41,576 bases of DNA, from NCBI GenBank assembly GCA_028287065.1, contig JAQBQJ010000173.1:1-41576 (forward strand), in the 5' to 3' direction. The notes beneath the pieces were generated by a model, which searched no databases, was not told where the DNA came from, and was given only the letters and a program-made list of their open reading frames with translations. A program made the translations under genes and the position numbers. This DNA comes from Labilithrix sp. GTDB lineage: Bacteria; Myxococcota_A; Polyangia; Polyangiales; Polyangiaceae. Shown in pieces: positions 31,140 to 39,107 of this stretch (the first letter of the stretch is position 1; each line of letters begins with the position of its first letter).

Positions 31140-33362
31140 ATGCGTCGGGCCGCGTGCATCGTTCTCATCCTGTTGGCGCCGCTGTCGGTGTCGGCCTGCG
31201 GTCCGGGTCGCGGACGCTACGGACGGCCCGCGCACAACGCCGAGCGCGTGACGGTCGCAGGGACCGAGGTCAGCGACGAAGCGTTCGCCGGTGCGGTCCG
31301 CGATCTCCTCGCGAGCGAGCCGAACAGCCGCGAGCGCCAGCTGCGCCTGCAGGGCGTCGTCGGTCGTCAGATGGTGCGCGTCGCGTCGCGCTTCAAGTCG
31401 AAGGACCGCGATCGCGCCGTGTCCTCGCTGCAAGGCGCGATGTACCTCGTACACGCCGGCGAGCTGAAGAACGAGATGCTCGGCTCGCAAGGGTACGACG
31501 CGCTCCACTCCGCCTCCGAGGAGTTCGCGAAGCGCGGCGACGAAGGTCGCGCGCGCGCGACCTACGAGATGCTCATGCGCATCTCGCCTCCCAAGGAGAA
31601 GCCCGAGATCAAGGCGCACCTCGACGCCATCTCCGCATGGACGAAGGACACGGCAGGCGGCGGCGTCATGCAGACCGCCGGCGCGCTCGAGGCCGCCGCG
31701 GTCACGCGTCATCTGCTCGAGCCCAGCCAGGAAGCGCGCGACGAAGCGATCGCGCGCACGATGGAGTTCATCGAGAAAGCCGCCGCGGTCCGCACTGCGC
31801 GTCGCGCACGCGGCACGCAGGTCACGCGCGAAGAAGGCATGGAGGCCGTTCGCGCGCTCGAGACCGGCGCGACGGTCCTCGCTGCCATTCACCTTCGCAA
31901 CGCCGATCCGCAGCGCGCGCTCGAGGCGATCGACAAGGTGCGCGACGTCGCGAGGCCCGAGCTGGTCCGCGCGCTCGAGGCCGTGATCGAGAAGCCCGAG
32001 TCCGACAAGTGGCTCGAGCTCGCGCGCATGCTGCGCCCGCCGCCGCGCCAAGGACACGGCGGTGACGACGACGACTTCGGTCGCGACAGCGAGCTGCTCC
32101 GTGTCGCTTCGTTCGCCGCTGCTGCCGAGGCGTACCGGCTCGACGCGACGTCGCCCGAGCCCGCCGCGTTCGTCGCTGCGATGCTCGTCGACCTCGGCAT
32201 GTCCGAGGCCGCACCCGCCGTCCTCGTCGACGCCGTGAAGGCGCAGAAGGATCCGCGCATCGTCGGTCTCGCGCTCGCGATCACGATGCAGGCGATGGGG
32301 CGGGGCCTCGAGGGCGAAGAGCCCGACAGCGTCCGCCGCACGTTCCGCGCCGCGGCCCCGATCCTCGCCGCCGCCGACGCGCAGAAGAAGACGCAGCCGA
32401 GCCCTGCGCGCGTCTACGGCATGATGGGCGAGATCGAGATCCGCGAAGGTCGCCTCGACGACGCGCGCAAGCTCCTCACCGCGTCGATCGAGCGCGAGAA
32501 GTCGGGCAGCGTGCTGCTCTCCCTCGCGCGGCTCGACTGGCACGACGGTCAGGTGAAGGCCGCCGACGCACGCATCAAGGAGGCGCTCGGCGCCGAGGAC
32601 GTCGCGAAGGACCCCGCGCTGCGCGGCGAGGTGCTCCTCCTGCAGAGCGACATCACGCGCGAGGGCGGCGACGCGAACGGCGCACGCAAGCCGTTGTCCG
32701 ACGCGCTCCGCGATCTCGCACGCGCGCGCAGCGGCGCCGAGGGCGACGATCGCGCGCGCATCGAGCGTCTCATCGCACGGGCGCTCGATCGCTTCGGCGA
32801 TTCAGGTGCGCGCTCGAGCGCGATGAAGGCGCTCGACCGCGCGCTCGAGGCCGCGCCGCGCGACAAGCGACAGGCCGCGGCGACGATCGGTCAGATCGTC
32901 GGTCGCGCCTTCGTGAAGGCCGATCTCGCGGGCGCGCGCGACGGTCTCGTCCGCGGCGTGGGCGCCGAGCTCCCGCGCGAGGACATCGTGTACTACGCGA
33001 TCTGGGTGCGCGTGCTCGAGCGCCAGCTGAAGGCGACCGGCGAGAGCCTCGCCGAGCGCGTCCTCGCCGAGGCCTCGGCGGATCCGCGCTGGATCGGCCG
33101 CGTCGCGGCGTTCGGGGCAGGCAAGCTGAAGGCGCAGGACCTGATCGCCGCCGCGCAGACGCCCACGCAGAAGACGGAAGCGCTCTTCTACTCGGCGATG
33201 GATCGTCGCGTCGCCGGCGATGCGAAGGGCGCGGACGAGTTCCTGAAGCAGGTCATCACGTCGCCGGGCCTCGATCTCATGGAGGTCGCGCTCGCGCGTG
33301 AGCTCCTCAGCGGTCCGCGCGCGCAGATCGGCGGGCCGGTCCCCGAAGTCGGCCTCCCGTAG
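31140..33362 (+). CDS. Large helical-repeat (TPR-like) lipoprotein
   Basis: A 740-residue lipoprotein. The signal MRRAACIVLILLAPLSVSAC ends in a lipobox (VSAC, Cys 20). The mature chain is nearly all alpha-helical with repeated A/L/R-rich helix pairs. Examples are SEEFAKRGDEGRARATYEML, AAIHLRNADPQRALEAIDKV, YGMMGEIEIREGRLDDARKLL and LARLDWHDGQVKAADARIKEAL, which fit TPR units. An acidic GDDDDFGRD loop lies near residue 320. TPR lipoproteins usually act as scaffolds; in Bat operons a TPR protein (BatB/BatC/BatE side) is normal, which fits the DUF58 and BatA-like genes downstream. It begins the operon; no clear ribosome site precedes ATG 31140, and conserved features begin only with this signal. 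Confidence 0.8.
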   Translation: MRRAACIVLILLAPLSVSACGPGRGRYGRPAHNAERVTVAGTEVSDEAFAGAVRDLLASEPNSRERQLRLQGVVGRQMVRVASRFKSKDRDRAVSSLQGAMYLVHAGELKNEMLGSQGYDALHSASEEFAKRGDEGRARATYEMLMRISPPKEKPEIKAHLDAISAWTKDTAGGGVMQTAGALEAAAVTRHLLEPSQEARDEAIARTMEFIEKAAAVRTARRARGTQVTREEGMEAVRALETGATVLAAIHLRNADPQRALEAIDKVRDVARPELVRALEAVIEKPESDKWLELARMLRPPPRQGHGGDDDDFGRDSELLRVASFAAAAEAYRLDATSPEPAAFVAAMLVDLGMSEAAPAVLVDAVKAQKDPRIVGLALAITMQAMGRGLEGEEPDSVRRTFRAAAPILAAADAQKKTQPSPARVYGMMGEIEIREGRLDDARKLLTASIEREKSGSVLLSLARLDWHDGQVKAADARIKEALGAEDVAKDPALRGEVLLLQSDITREGGDANGARKPLSDALRDLARARSGAEGDDRARIERLIARALDRFGDSGARSSAMKALDRALEAAPRDKRQAAATIGQIVGRAFVKADLAGARDGLVRGVGAELPREDIVYYAIWVRVLERQLKATGESLAERVLAEASADPRWIGRVAAFGAGKLKAQDLIAAAQTPTQKTEALFYSAMDRRVAGDAKGADEFLKQVITSPGLDLMEVALARELLSGPRAQIGGPVPEVGLP

Positions 33363-33383
33363 CAGGCTCGAGGCTCGCCGCGC

Positions 33384-33458
33384 ATGCCCCACGCGTACGT
33401 CCTCGGCCTGTCGCTCCTCGCGTCGGCCGGCTGCAAGCGATCGGAGGTCGCGCCATGA
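33384..33458 (+). CDS. 24-residue putative micro-lipoprotein
   Basis: A short frame encoding MPHAYVLGLSLLASAGCKRSEVAP. It has a hydrophobic core, a lipobox-like SAGC at residues 14-17 and a seven-residue charged tail, the layout of entericidin- or LptM-like micro-lipoproteins. The lipobox position -3 is Ser rather than Leu, which is less usual. GAGG (33370-33373) lies ten bases upstream. Nearly all third codon positions are G or C. Its TGA overlaps the ATG of the DUF58 gene (ATGA), and the DUF58 ribosome site lies inside it, so it might instead be a leader peptide that couples translation. It is not recognisable as any named family. Confidence 0.5.
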   Translation: MPHAYVLGLSLLASAGCKRSEVAP

Positions 33459-34396
33459 GCGCGAAGCGAGCTTCCGTCGCGAGCTCGCTCGGGCCGAAGT
33501 CGACCGGGCTCCGCCGATCGATCGACTGGGGCAGCCTCGCGCCGCTCCGCATCCGCGCGCGCATGGTGGCCGAAGGCGTGTATGCCGGCGCGCATCGAAG
33601 CGCGCGCAAGGGAGCCGGCGTCGAGTTCGGAGGTCACCGCGCCTACACGCCCGGCGACGACCTGCGATGGCTCGACGTGCGCTCGCTGCTTCGTCACGAT
33701 CATCTCCTGGTACGCCAGTTCGAGACCGAGACCGATCGCGCGCTTCGCCTCGTCGTCGATGCCACCGCGTCGATGGGCTATCGCGGCAAGTCCGCGCCCG
33801 CTTCGAAGATCGCATGGGCTTCCCTCGTCGCCGCGGCGCTCGCGCGCGTCGCCATCCGCAGCGGCGATCCGGTCGGGCTCGGCTTCATCGGCGGAGCACC
33901 GCAGGCACGCGGCGTTCCCGTGAGCGGCGGTCGCGAGGCGTTCGAGCGTGTCGTCGATGCGCTCGAAGGGCAGAGCGCGGAAGGCGACGCCCTCGCCGAC
34001 CTGCCCGCGCTCGATCGCGCGCTCGGTGCGCTCTCGCGTGCCGCGCGTCGTGGCTCCGTCGTCGTCGTGCTGAGCGATCTGCTCGATCTACCGCCCGCCG
34101 CGCCGGATCGCATCGCGACGATCGCCACGCGAGGTCGCGTCGTCGTCGTCGTGCAGACGCTCGATCCCGACGAGGCCACGTTCCCCTTCACCGAGACGGT
34201 GCGCCTGCAGGCTCTCGAAGGTGGAGCGACCGTCGAGACGGACGAGGCCGCGCGCGAGCGCTATCTCGCGGCGCTCGCCGAGCTCCAGGAATCGTGGAAG
34301 CGCACGCTCGTCGGCCGCGGCGCGAGCTTCCTCACGATGCGCACCGACGAAGATCCGGTGAGCGCCGTCCGCAACATCATCGAGGCCATTCGATGA
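33455..34396 (+). CDS. DUF58 domain protein (Bat-operon type)
   Basis: A 313-residue DUF58 protein. The diagnostic block is GVEFGGHRAYTPGDDLRWLD at residues 55-74, followed by HLLVRQFETE. A von Willebrand A-like fold comes next, with a MIDAS-like DATAS at 102-106 (Thr in place of the first Ser) and VVVLSDLLD. DUF58 proteins are normally encoded beside a MoxR AAA+ ATPase and BatA/B vWA proteins and are thought to help assemble or insert metal into envelope enzymes. Here the MoxR gene is absent. GGAGG (33443-33447) precedes ATG 33455 by seven bases. It overlaps the micro-lipoprotein upstream and the BatA-like gene downstream, each by ATGA, so translation of the set is coupled. Confidence 0.93.
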   Translation: MSAKRASVASSLGPKSTGLRRSIDWGSLAPLRIRARMVAEGVYAGAHRSARKGAGVEFGGHRAYTPGDDLRWLDVRSLLRHDHLLVRQFETETDRALRLVVDATASMGYRGKSAPASKIAWASLVAAALARVAIRSGDPVGLGFIGGAPQARGVPVSGGREAFERVVDALEGQSAEGDALADLPALDRALGALSRAARRGSVVVVLSDLLDLPPAAPDRIATIATRGRVVVVVQTLDPDEATFPFTETVRLQALEGGATVETDEAARERYLAALAELQESWKRTLVGRGASFLTMRTDEDPVSAVRNIIEAIR

Positions 34397-36399
34397 CGTT
34401 CCTCACGATCTTCGCGCTCGGCATCGCCGCGCTGATCGCGGCACCGTATCTCGCGCATCGACTGCGCCGCCAGCGCGCCGAGCAGCATCCGTTCGCGCCG
34501 ACACGTCTCGTTCCGCCCACGCCTCCGAAGGCCCGCAGGCGTGCGCGCCTCGAGGATCGTTCCCTTTTCGCGATCCGCGCCGCCTCGGTGCTCGCGCTCG
34601 CGCTGCTCGGCGCTTCGCCGCTCGTGAAGTGCTCGCGGCTCGCGCTCAGTCGCTCGGGCACGTCGGTCGCCATCGCGATCGTCCTCGACGACTCGATGAG
34701 CATGCGCGTGGTCGACGGCAGTGGTCGCACGCGTTTCCAGCGCGCGCAGGAGGGCGCCCGCGAGATCCTGGGCGCGCTGCGCGACGGAGACGCCGCAGCG
34801 ATCGTGCTCGCGGGCTCGCCGGCACGCGTCGGCCTCGCCGCGACGACCGACATCTCCGCCGCGCGCGCCGCGCTCGACGGCATCACGGAGAGCGACCGCG
34901 CCACGGATCTCGACGGCTCGATCGCCATCGCGCGCACGCTCGTCAGCGAGCTGCCGCAGATCGATCGGCGCGTGGTCGTGCTCAGCGATCTCGCGGACGG
35001 AAAACCGGATGCGCCCGCGCTCGGCGAAGGCGCGGCGCTGCCGGTGTGGGTCGCGATGCCCGAGCTGCGCGCACCCGCGGACGACTGCGGCGTCCTCGCG
35101 GCCGATCGCACCGGCCCGCGCGCGCGCGTTCGCTTCGCCTGCTCCACGCCGCAAGCCGCCGCGTCGCGCGAGGTGCAGATCAAGGACGGCGATCGCGTCA
35201 TCGCCCACACGCCGCTCCCGCAGACGCAGATGGGTGAGGCCACGCTCACCGTCGGTCCGGAGGACATGCGCGACGAGACGCGCGAGCTCGTGGCGGTGCT
35301 CACCGGCAAGGACGCCATCGCCTCCGACGATCGCGCGACGGTCGTCGTCGAGGCCGGCCCCGCGGCGCTCGCGGTCGTCGGCGATCGCACGGAAGAGGCG
35401 GTCGCCACGGGCGGTGCGCCGGTGATCGAGCAAGCGCTCGCTGCGCTGCATGTCGACATGGCGGTGCGGCCGATCCCGCAGGTCCCGGATCGACGCGAGG
35501 ACACTGCGCCGTTCGCGGCCATCATCGTCGACGATCCGCCTGGATTCACGCCGGAACAGCGTCATGCGCTCAGCGCGTTCGTCGAGTCCGGAGGCGTGCT
35601 GCTCGTCGCGCTCGGACGCCGTGCCGCGGCGGCTCCGCTCGGCGCGAACTTCGAGCCGCTGCTCGCGCACGCGGTCGGCTGGGACTCGTCTCCGTCGTCC
35701 GGCGTCGACCTCGCGAGCGGCGCATCGTTCTTCGGCGAGGCCGCGTCCAGCCTCTCGGATCTCGCGCCGAAGGGCCGCGCGAAGCTCGCGGAGCAAGACG
35801 TCTCCTCGTACGAGCCCCTCCTCAAGTGGAGTGACGGCGCGCCGCTCATCGGCCGGCGCTCGCGCGGTCGTGGCGACGTATGGGTCTCGACGCTGCCGTT
35901 CTCCGTCGAGGCGAGCGATTTCGCGCTGCGACCGGGCTTCCTCGCGCTGCTCGACGCGTTCGTCAGCGAGGCGAAGCAGCGGGCGACGCCGCGGCGTGGC
36001 GATGTCGGAACGCCGTGGGCCTTCGCGGGCGCCCGTCAGGTCGAGGCGCAAGGACCTTCCGGCACGATCACCGCGACGCGCGACGACGGCACGCTGCGCA
36101 TCGTCCCGGTGCTCGCGGGCGCGTATCGCGTGTCGATCGACGGCAACAAGGAGCTCCGCGTCGCGGCGCCGCTCGCACGCGAGATCGACATGCGGCCGCG
36201 CGCCGTCGCGGAGGGCGCGACGTCGTCCGCGCTGGGCGGTGGCGTCGCGATCGTCGACGTGTCCTGGATGGTCGCTCTCGGCCTTCTCGGGCTCGTCGCC
36301 GCAGAGCTGCTCGTGCGTGCATGGGCAAGCGCGCGAGGCGCGAGCGGGGCGAGCGCAGGGACCGGCGCGGGCACGTCGAGCGAGTCGAAGGCGAGCTAA
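34393..36399 (+). CDS. BatA-like membrane protein with von Willebrand A domain
   Basis: A 668-residue membrane protein. Two N-terminal spans (about 2-20 and 58-77) with HPFAPTRLVPPTPP and RRRARLEDR between them match the aerotolerance-regulator (BatA) N-terminal domain. The vWA domain follows (about 90-250) with a complete MIDAS start DDSMS (99-103) and VVVLSDLADG. Residues about 330-600 contain a second alpha/beta region resembling a glutamine-amidotransferase-like fold (PFAAIIVDDPPGFTPEQRHA, FVESGGVLLVALG) seen in long Bat-like proteins. A final span lies near 620-640 (SWMVALGLLGLVAAELLV) before an Ala/Gly/Ser tail. It overlaps DUF58 by ATGA. It likely forms a membrane complex with the DUF58 and TPR proteins. 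Confidence 0.92.
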   Translation: MTFLTIFALGIAALIAAPYLAHRLRRQRAEQHPFAPTRLVPPTPPKARRRARLEDRSLFAIRAASVLALALLGASPLVKCSRLALSRSGTSVAIAIVLDDSMSMRVVDGSGRTRFQRAQEGAREILGALRDGDAAAIVLAGSPARVGLAATTDISAARAALDGITESDRATDLDGSIAIARTLVSELPQIDRRVVVLSDLADGKPDAPALGEGAALPVWVAMPELRAPADDCGVLAADRTGPRARVRFACSTPQAAASREVQIKDGDRVIAHTPLPQTQMGEATLTVGPEDMRDETRELVAVLTGKDAIASDDRATVVVEAGPAALAVVGDRTEEAVATGGAPVIEQALAALHVDMAVRPIPQVPDRREDTAPFAAIIVDDPPGFTPEQRHALSAFVESGGVLLVALGRRAAAAPLGANFEPLLAHAVGWDSSPSSGVDLASGASFFGEAASSLSDLAPKGRAKLAEQDVSSYEPLLKWSDGAPLIGRRSRGRGDVWVSTLPFSVEASDFALRPGFLALLDAFVSEAKQRATPRRGDVGTPWAFAGARQVEAQGPSGTITATRDDGTLRIVPVLAGAYRVSIDGNKELRVAAPLAREIDMRPRAVAEGATSSALGGGVAIVDVSWMVALGLLGLVAAELLVRAWASARGASGASAGTGAGTSSESKAS

Positions 36400-36441
36400 C
36401 CGCGACTGTTCTTTCCGCAGAAACTCGCGTAGAAAGGCGGC

Positions 36442-36990
36442 ATGTGGCGTCCCTCCACCGCGCTCGCGCTGCTGCTCTTCGGAACGGCCGGATGCCGTAG
36501 CGCAGGTCCGTACGGATACGCTGCGCAGTACACCGCGACGTCCGACGAGACGTCCGCCGCGAGCGGCGCGCGCGAGTACGATCCCGTCATGTACGCCCGC
36601 GAGGCGGAGGCATGGCGCAAGACGAGGTCCGTGCTCTTCGGCGTCGTCACGAGCCGCGCGCCCGGACCGGGCGGCGCCGCGTACCTCACGCTGAAGGTGC
36701 GCAAGCTCGAGACGCGCAATCTCTGCTCGAACGCGAACGACGAGGACACGTGCCGCGTGACCGTGAGCGATCGTGACTTCGGCGTCGTGCACGAGCTCGG
36801 CAAGCTCCGCCCCGACGACGACATGGGCGAGCACTCGATCGGCGTCGGCTCGCTCGTGCGCGCCGTGGGCATCTTCGGCGAGGACGTCGATCCCGCCGAC
36901 GGTGCACCCATCATGCGCGCATCGTTCTACCGGCACTGGCCGCGTTACTTCTACGTCACGCGCTCGAGCGCCGACTTGATGCGTCAGTAA
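36442..36990 (+). CDS. Small predicted lipoprotein, unknown function
   Basis: A 182-residue protein with signal MWRPSTALALLLFGTAGC, ending in a lipobox-like TAGC (Cys 18). A Tyr/Gly/Ser-rich stretch follows. The mature domain (about 50-175) has strands such as RSVLFGVVTSRAPG, AYLTLKVRKLETRNLC, CRVTVSDRDFGVVHEL and SLVRAVGIFGED, perhaps a small OB-like or beta-barrel fold with one Cys pair (NLC...DTC). I do not recognise the family. AAAGG (36433-36437) precedes the ATG. It follows the BatA-like gene by 42 bases and may be the last gene of that operon, but there is no overlap. Confidence 0.7.
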   Translation: MWRPSTALALLLFGTAGCRSAGPYGYAAQYTATSDETSAASGAREYDPVMYAREAEAWRKTRSVLFGVVTSRAPGPGGAAYLTLKVRKLETRNLCSNANDEDTCRVTVSDRDFGVVHELGKLRPDDDMGEHSIGVGSLVRAVGIFGEDVDPADGAPIMRASFYRHWPRYFYVTRSSADLMRQ

Positions 36991-37049
36991 ATCGCCTGAT
37001 TCGCAGCAGCGCTGTCACTGATCTCCGTCACCGAACGCGGGAGACCGTC

Positions 37050-37835
37050 ATGAGCGAAGAGAAGCGCATCACCACCGAGGCGCGCGGGCACGTGCTCCTC
37101 ATCGGGCTGAGCCGTCCGGCGAAGCTCAACGCGTTCGATCCGCAGATGCTGCGCGAGCTCGCGGAGGCGTATTCGGAGCTGGAAAAAGGGCCGTATCGTT
37201 GCGGTGTGCTCTTCGCGCACGGCGACCACTTCACGGCGGGCCTCGACCTCGCGAAGGTGGCGCCGGTGGTGATGCAGGGGAAGGGACTCTTCCCCGACGA
37301 GGGCATGATCGATCCCTTCGGACTGCACGGCGCGGCGCGGACGAAGCCGATGGTGTGCGCAGTCCATGGTCGATGTCTCACGCTCGGCATCGAGCTGGTG
37401 CTCGCGTCGGACATCACGATCGCCGCCGAGGACACGAAGTTCGCGCAGATCGAGGTGAAGCGCGGCATCTTCCCGTTCGGCGGCGCGACGCTGCGATGGG
37501 TGCAAGCTTCGGGCTGGGGCAATGCGATGCGCTGGCTGCTCACCGGCGACGAGCTCGGCGCGGACGAGGCGCTGCGCATCGGCCTCGTGCAAGAGGTCGC
37601 GCCGCGCGGCAAGCACCTCGAGAAGGCGATCGCGATCGCGGAGACGATCGCGGCGCAGGCACCGCTGGGCGTGCAAGCGACGCTGGCGTCGGCGAGGATG
37701 CGCGTGGAGAAGGGCTTCGAGCCGGCGGCGAAGGAGCTGGTCCCACGGATCCTGTCGCTGATGCAAACGGAAGACGCGCGCGAAGGCATGATGTCGTTCG
37801 TCGAACGCCGTGTCGCCAAGTTCGAAGGCCGCTGA
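37050..37835 (+). CDS. Enoyl-CoA hydratase/isomerase (crotonase) family protein
   Basis: A 261-residue crotonase-fold enzyme of normal length. The first oxyanion segment is HGDHFTAGLDL (57-67) and the second VHGRCLTLGIELVLASD (105-121). The two catalytic glutamates of hydratases fall at Glu 115 and Glu 135 (FAQIEVKRGIFPFGG), separated by 20 residues as in rat enoyl-CoA hydratase, so hydratase activity is plausible. The second segment has Thr-Leu where many hydratases have Gly-Gly. GGGAG (37039-37043) precedes ATG 37050 by six bases. Chain-length preference cannot be told; a role in crotonyl-CoA use, the product of Kal, is possible but the genes are 33 kb apart. Confidence 0.92.
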   Translation: MSEEKRITTEARGHVLLIGLSRPAKLNAFDPQMLRELAEAYSELEKGPYRCGVLFAHGDHFTAGLDLAKVAPVVMQGKGLFPDEGMIDPFGLHGAARTKPMVCAVHGRCLTLGIELVLASDITIAAEDTKFAQIEVKRGIFPFGGATLRWVQASGWGNAMRWLLTGDELGADEALRIGLVQEVAPRGKHLEKAIAIAETIAAQAPLGVQATLASARMRVEKGFEPAAKELVPRILSLMQTEDAREGMMSFVERRVAKFEGR

Positions 37836-37907
37836 AGCGCGCCCCCGGCCCGTGCTTCGTCTTGCCTCACCCCTGAATGGTGGCCGCGTTGTGGTAGCTT
37901 CGCAGCG

Positions 37908-39071
37908 ATGCTGTCGCTGACGGCCGACGGCCGATATCTACTCCTTCCTGCGCTCGCGACGGCGCATTCGCACGCATTTCAGCGCGCGATGCGCGGCGCG
38001 GCGGAGAGGCCGCCCACATCTCCAGCGGGGAGCGCACGCGAGGATTTCTGGTCGTGGCGCGGAGCCATGTATCGCGTCGCGTCGGCGGTCGACCCGGAGT
38101 CGATCGCGCAGATCAGCCGCGTCGCGTTTCGCGAGCTGCGTCGCGCCGGCGTCCGAACGGTCGGCGAGTTCCACTACGTGCATCACCAGCCCGACGGAAC
38201 CCCGTACGCCGAGCGCACCGCGATGAGCGACGCGGTCGTGCAGGCCGCGAAGGACGAAGGCCTCCGGATCTCGCTGCTCCGCGTCGCGTATCACCGCGCC
38301 GGGCCGGGACGCCCCGCGGAGCCCGACCAGCGACGCTTCTGTGATGCATCGGTCGAGGACGTGCTGCGCGACGTCGATGCACTACGTGCAAAGTACAAAA
38401 ATGATCCGGACGTGCGCATCGGCCTCGCTCCACACTCGGTGCGCGCGGTTCCTCCGCCGTGGATAGCCGAGCTCGGCGCCTATGCGGCGCGCCACGGGCT
38501 TCCGTTCCACATGCACGTCGCCGAGCAGCCGCGCGAGATCGACGAGTGCATCGCAGAGACGGGCAAGCGCCCCGTCGAGCTGCTCGCCGACCTCGGCGTG
38601 CTCTCGCCGTCGTTCGTCGCCGTTCATGCGACGCATCTTTCGCCGAGCGAGGCGCAGATCTTCGGTCGGGCCGGTGCGTTCGCGTGCATCTGCGCAACGA
38701 CCGAGGCGGATCTCGGCGACGGCCTTCCCGACCTGGGCGCGTTGCGTGCTGCGGGTGCGCGCCTGTGCACCGGCGTCGACAGCCACGTCATCACCGATCC
38801 GATCGCCGACCTCCGCGCGCTCGAGACGCTCGAGCGCCTCCGCGCCGGCCGCCGCGTCACGTTCGATCCCGGCGCCTCGCGGACCCCCGCCGAGGACCTC
38901 TGGCGCGCCGGATCGATCGAGGGCGCCGTCGCATGCGGCTTCGACGATGCCGGCGGCACACTGCGGATCCGCCGCGATCATCCCACACTCGACCTCGTCG
39001 ATGACGCACTGCTCCTCGACGCCGTCGTCTTCAGCGGCGGTAGCGCGATGGTCGACAGCGTCGAGGACTGA
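37908..39071 (+). CDS. hutF: Formimidoylglutamate deiminase (HutF)
   Basis: A 387-residue amidohydrolase that converts N-formimidoyl-L-glutamate to N-formyl-L-glutamate and ammonia in one histidine-degradation route. HutF hallmarks are LATAHSHAFQRAMRG (metal His 20 and His 22), FWSWRGAMY, TVGEFHYVHH, IGLAPHSVRAV, FHMHVAEQPREIDEC, VHATHL, CATTEADLGDG and GVDSHV (Asp 291, metal). Typical HutF has about 450 residues. Here the N-terminal strands before the HxH motif are nearly absent: only 18 residues precede it, and no in-frame start codon exists between the previous stop (37833-37835) and ATG 37908. No ribosome site is evident. The catalytic core is intact, so it may still be active. No other hut genes lie in the window. 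Confidence 0.9.
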   Translation: MLSLTADGRYLLLPALATAHSHAFQRAMRGAAERPPTSPAGSAREDFWSWRGAMYRVASAVDPESIAQISRVAFRELRRAGVRTVGEFHYVHHQPDGTPYAERTAMSDAVVQAAKDEGLRISLLRVAYHRAGPGRPAEPDQRRFCDASVEDVLRDVDALRAKYKNDPDVRIGLAPHSVRAVPPPWIAELGAYAARHGLPFHMHVAEQPREIDECIAETGKRPVELLADLGVLSPSFVAVHATHLSPSEAQIFGRAGAFACICATTEADLGDGLPDLGALRAAGARLCTGVDSHVITDPIADLRALETLERLRAGRRVTFDPGASRTPAEDLWRAGSIEGAVACGFDDAGGTLRIRRDHPTLDLVDDALLLDAVVFSGGSAMVDSVED

Positions 39072-39107
39072 GCACCTCTCCGCAATCCAGGTAAGCTTGG
39101 TTGGGAG

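Noticed and set aside
33298-34392. Upstream extension of the BatA-like frame to 1033 residues
   Set aside because: It overlaps the DUF58 gene in another frame and is Arg/Ser-rich; the BatA N-terminal domain starts at ATG 34393.
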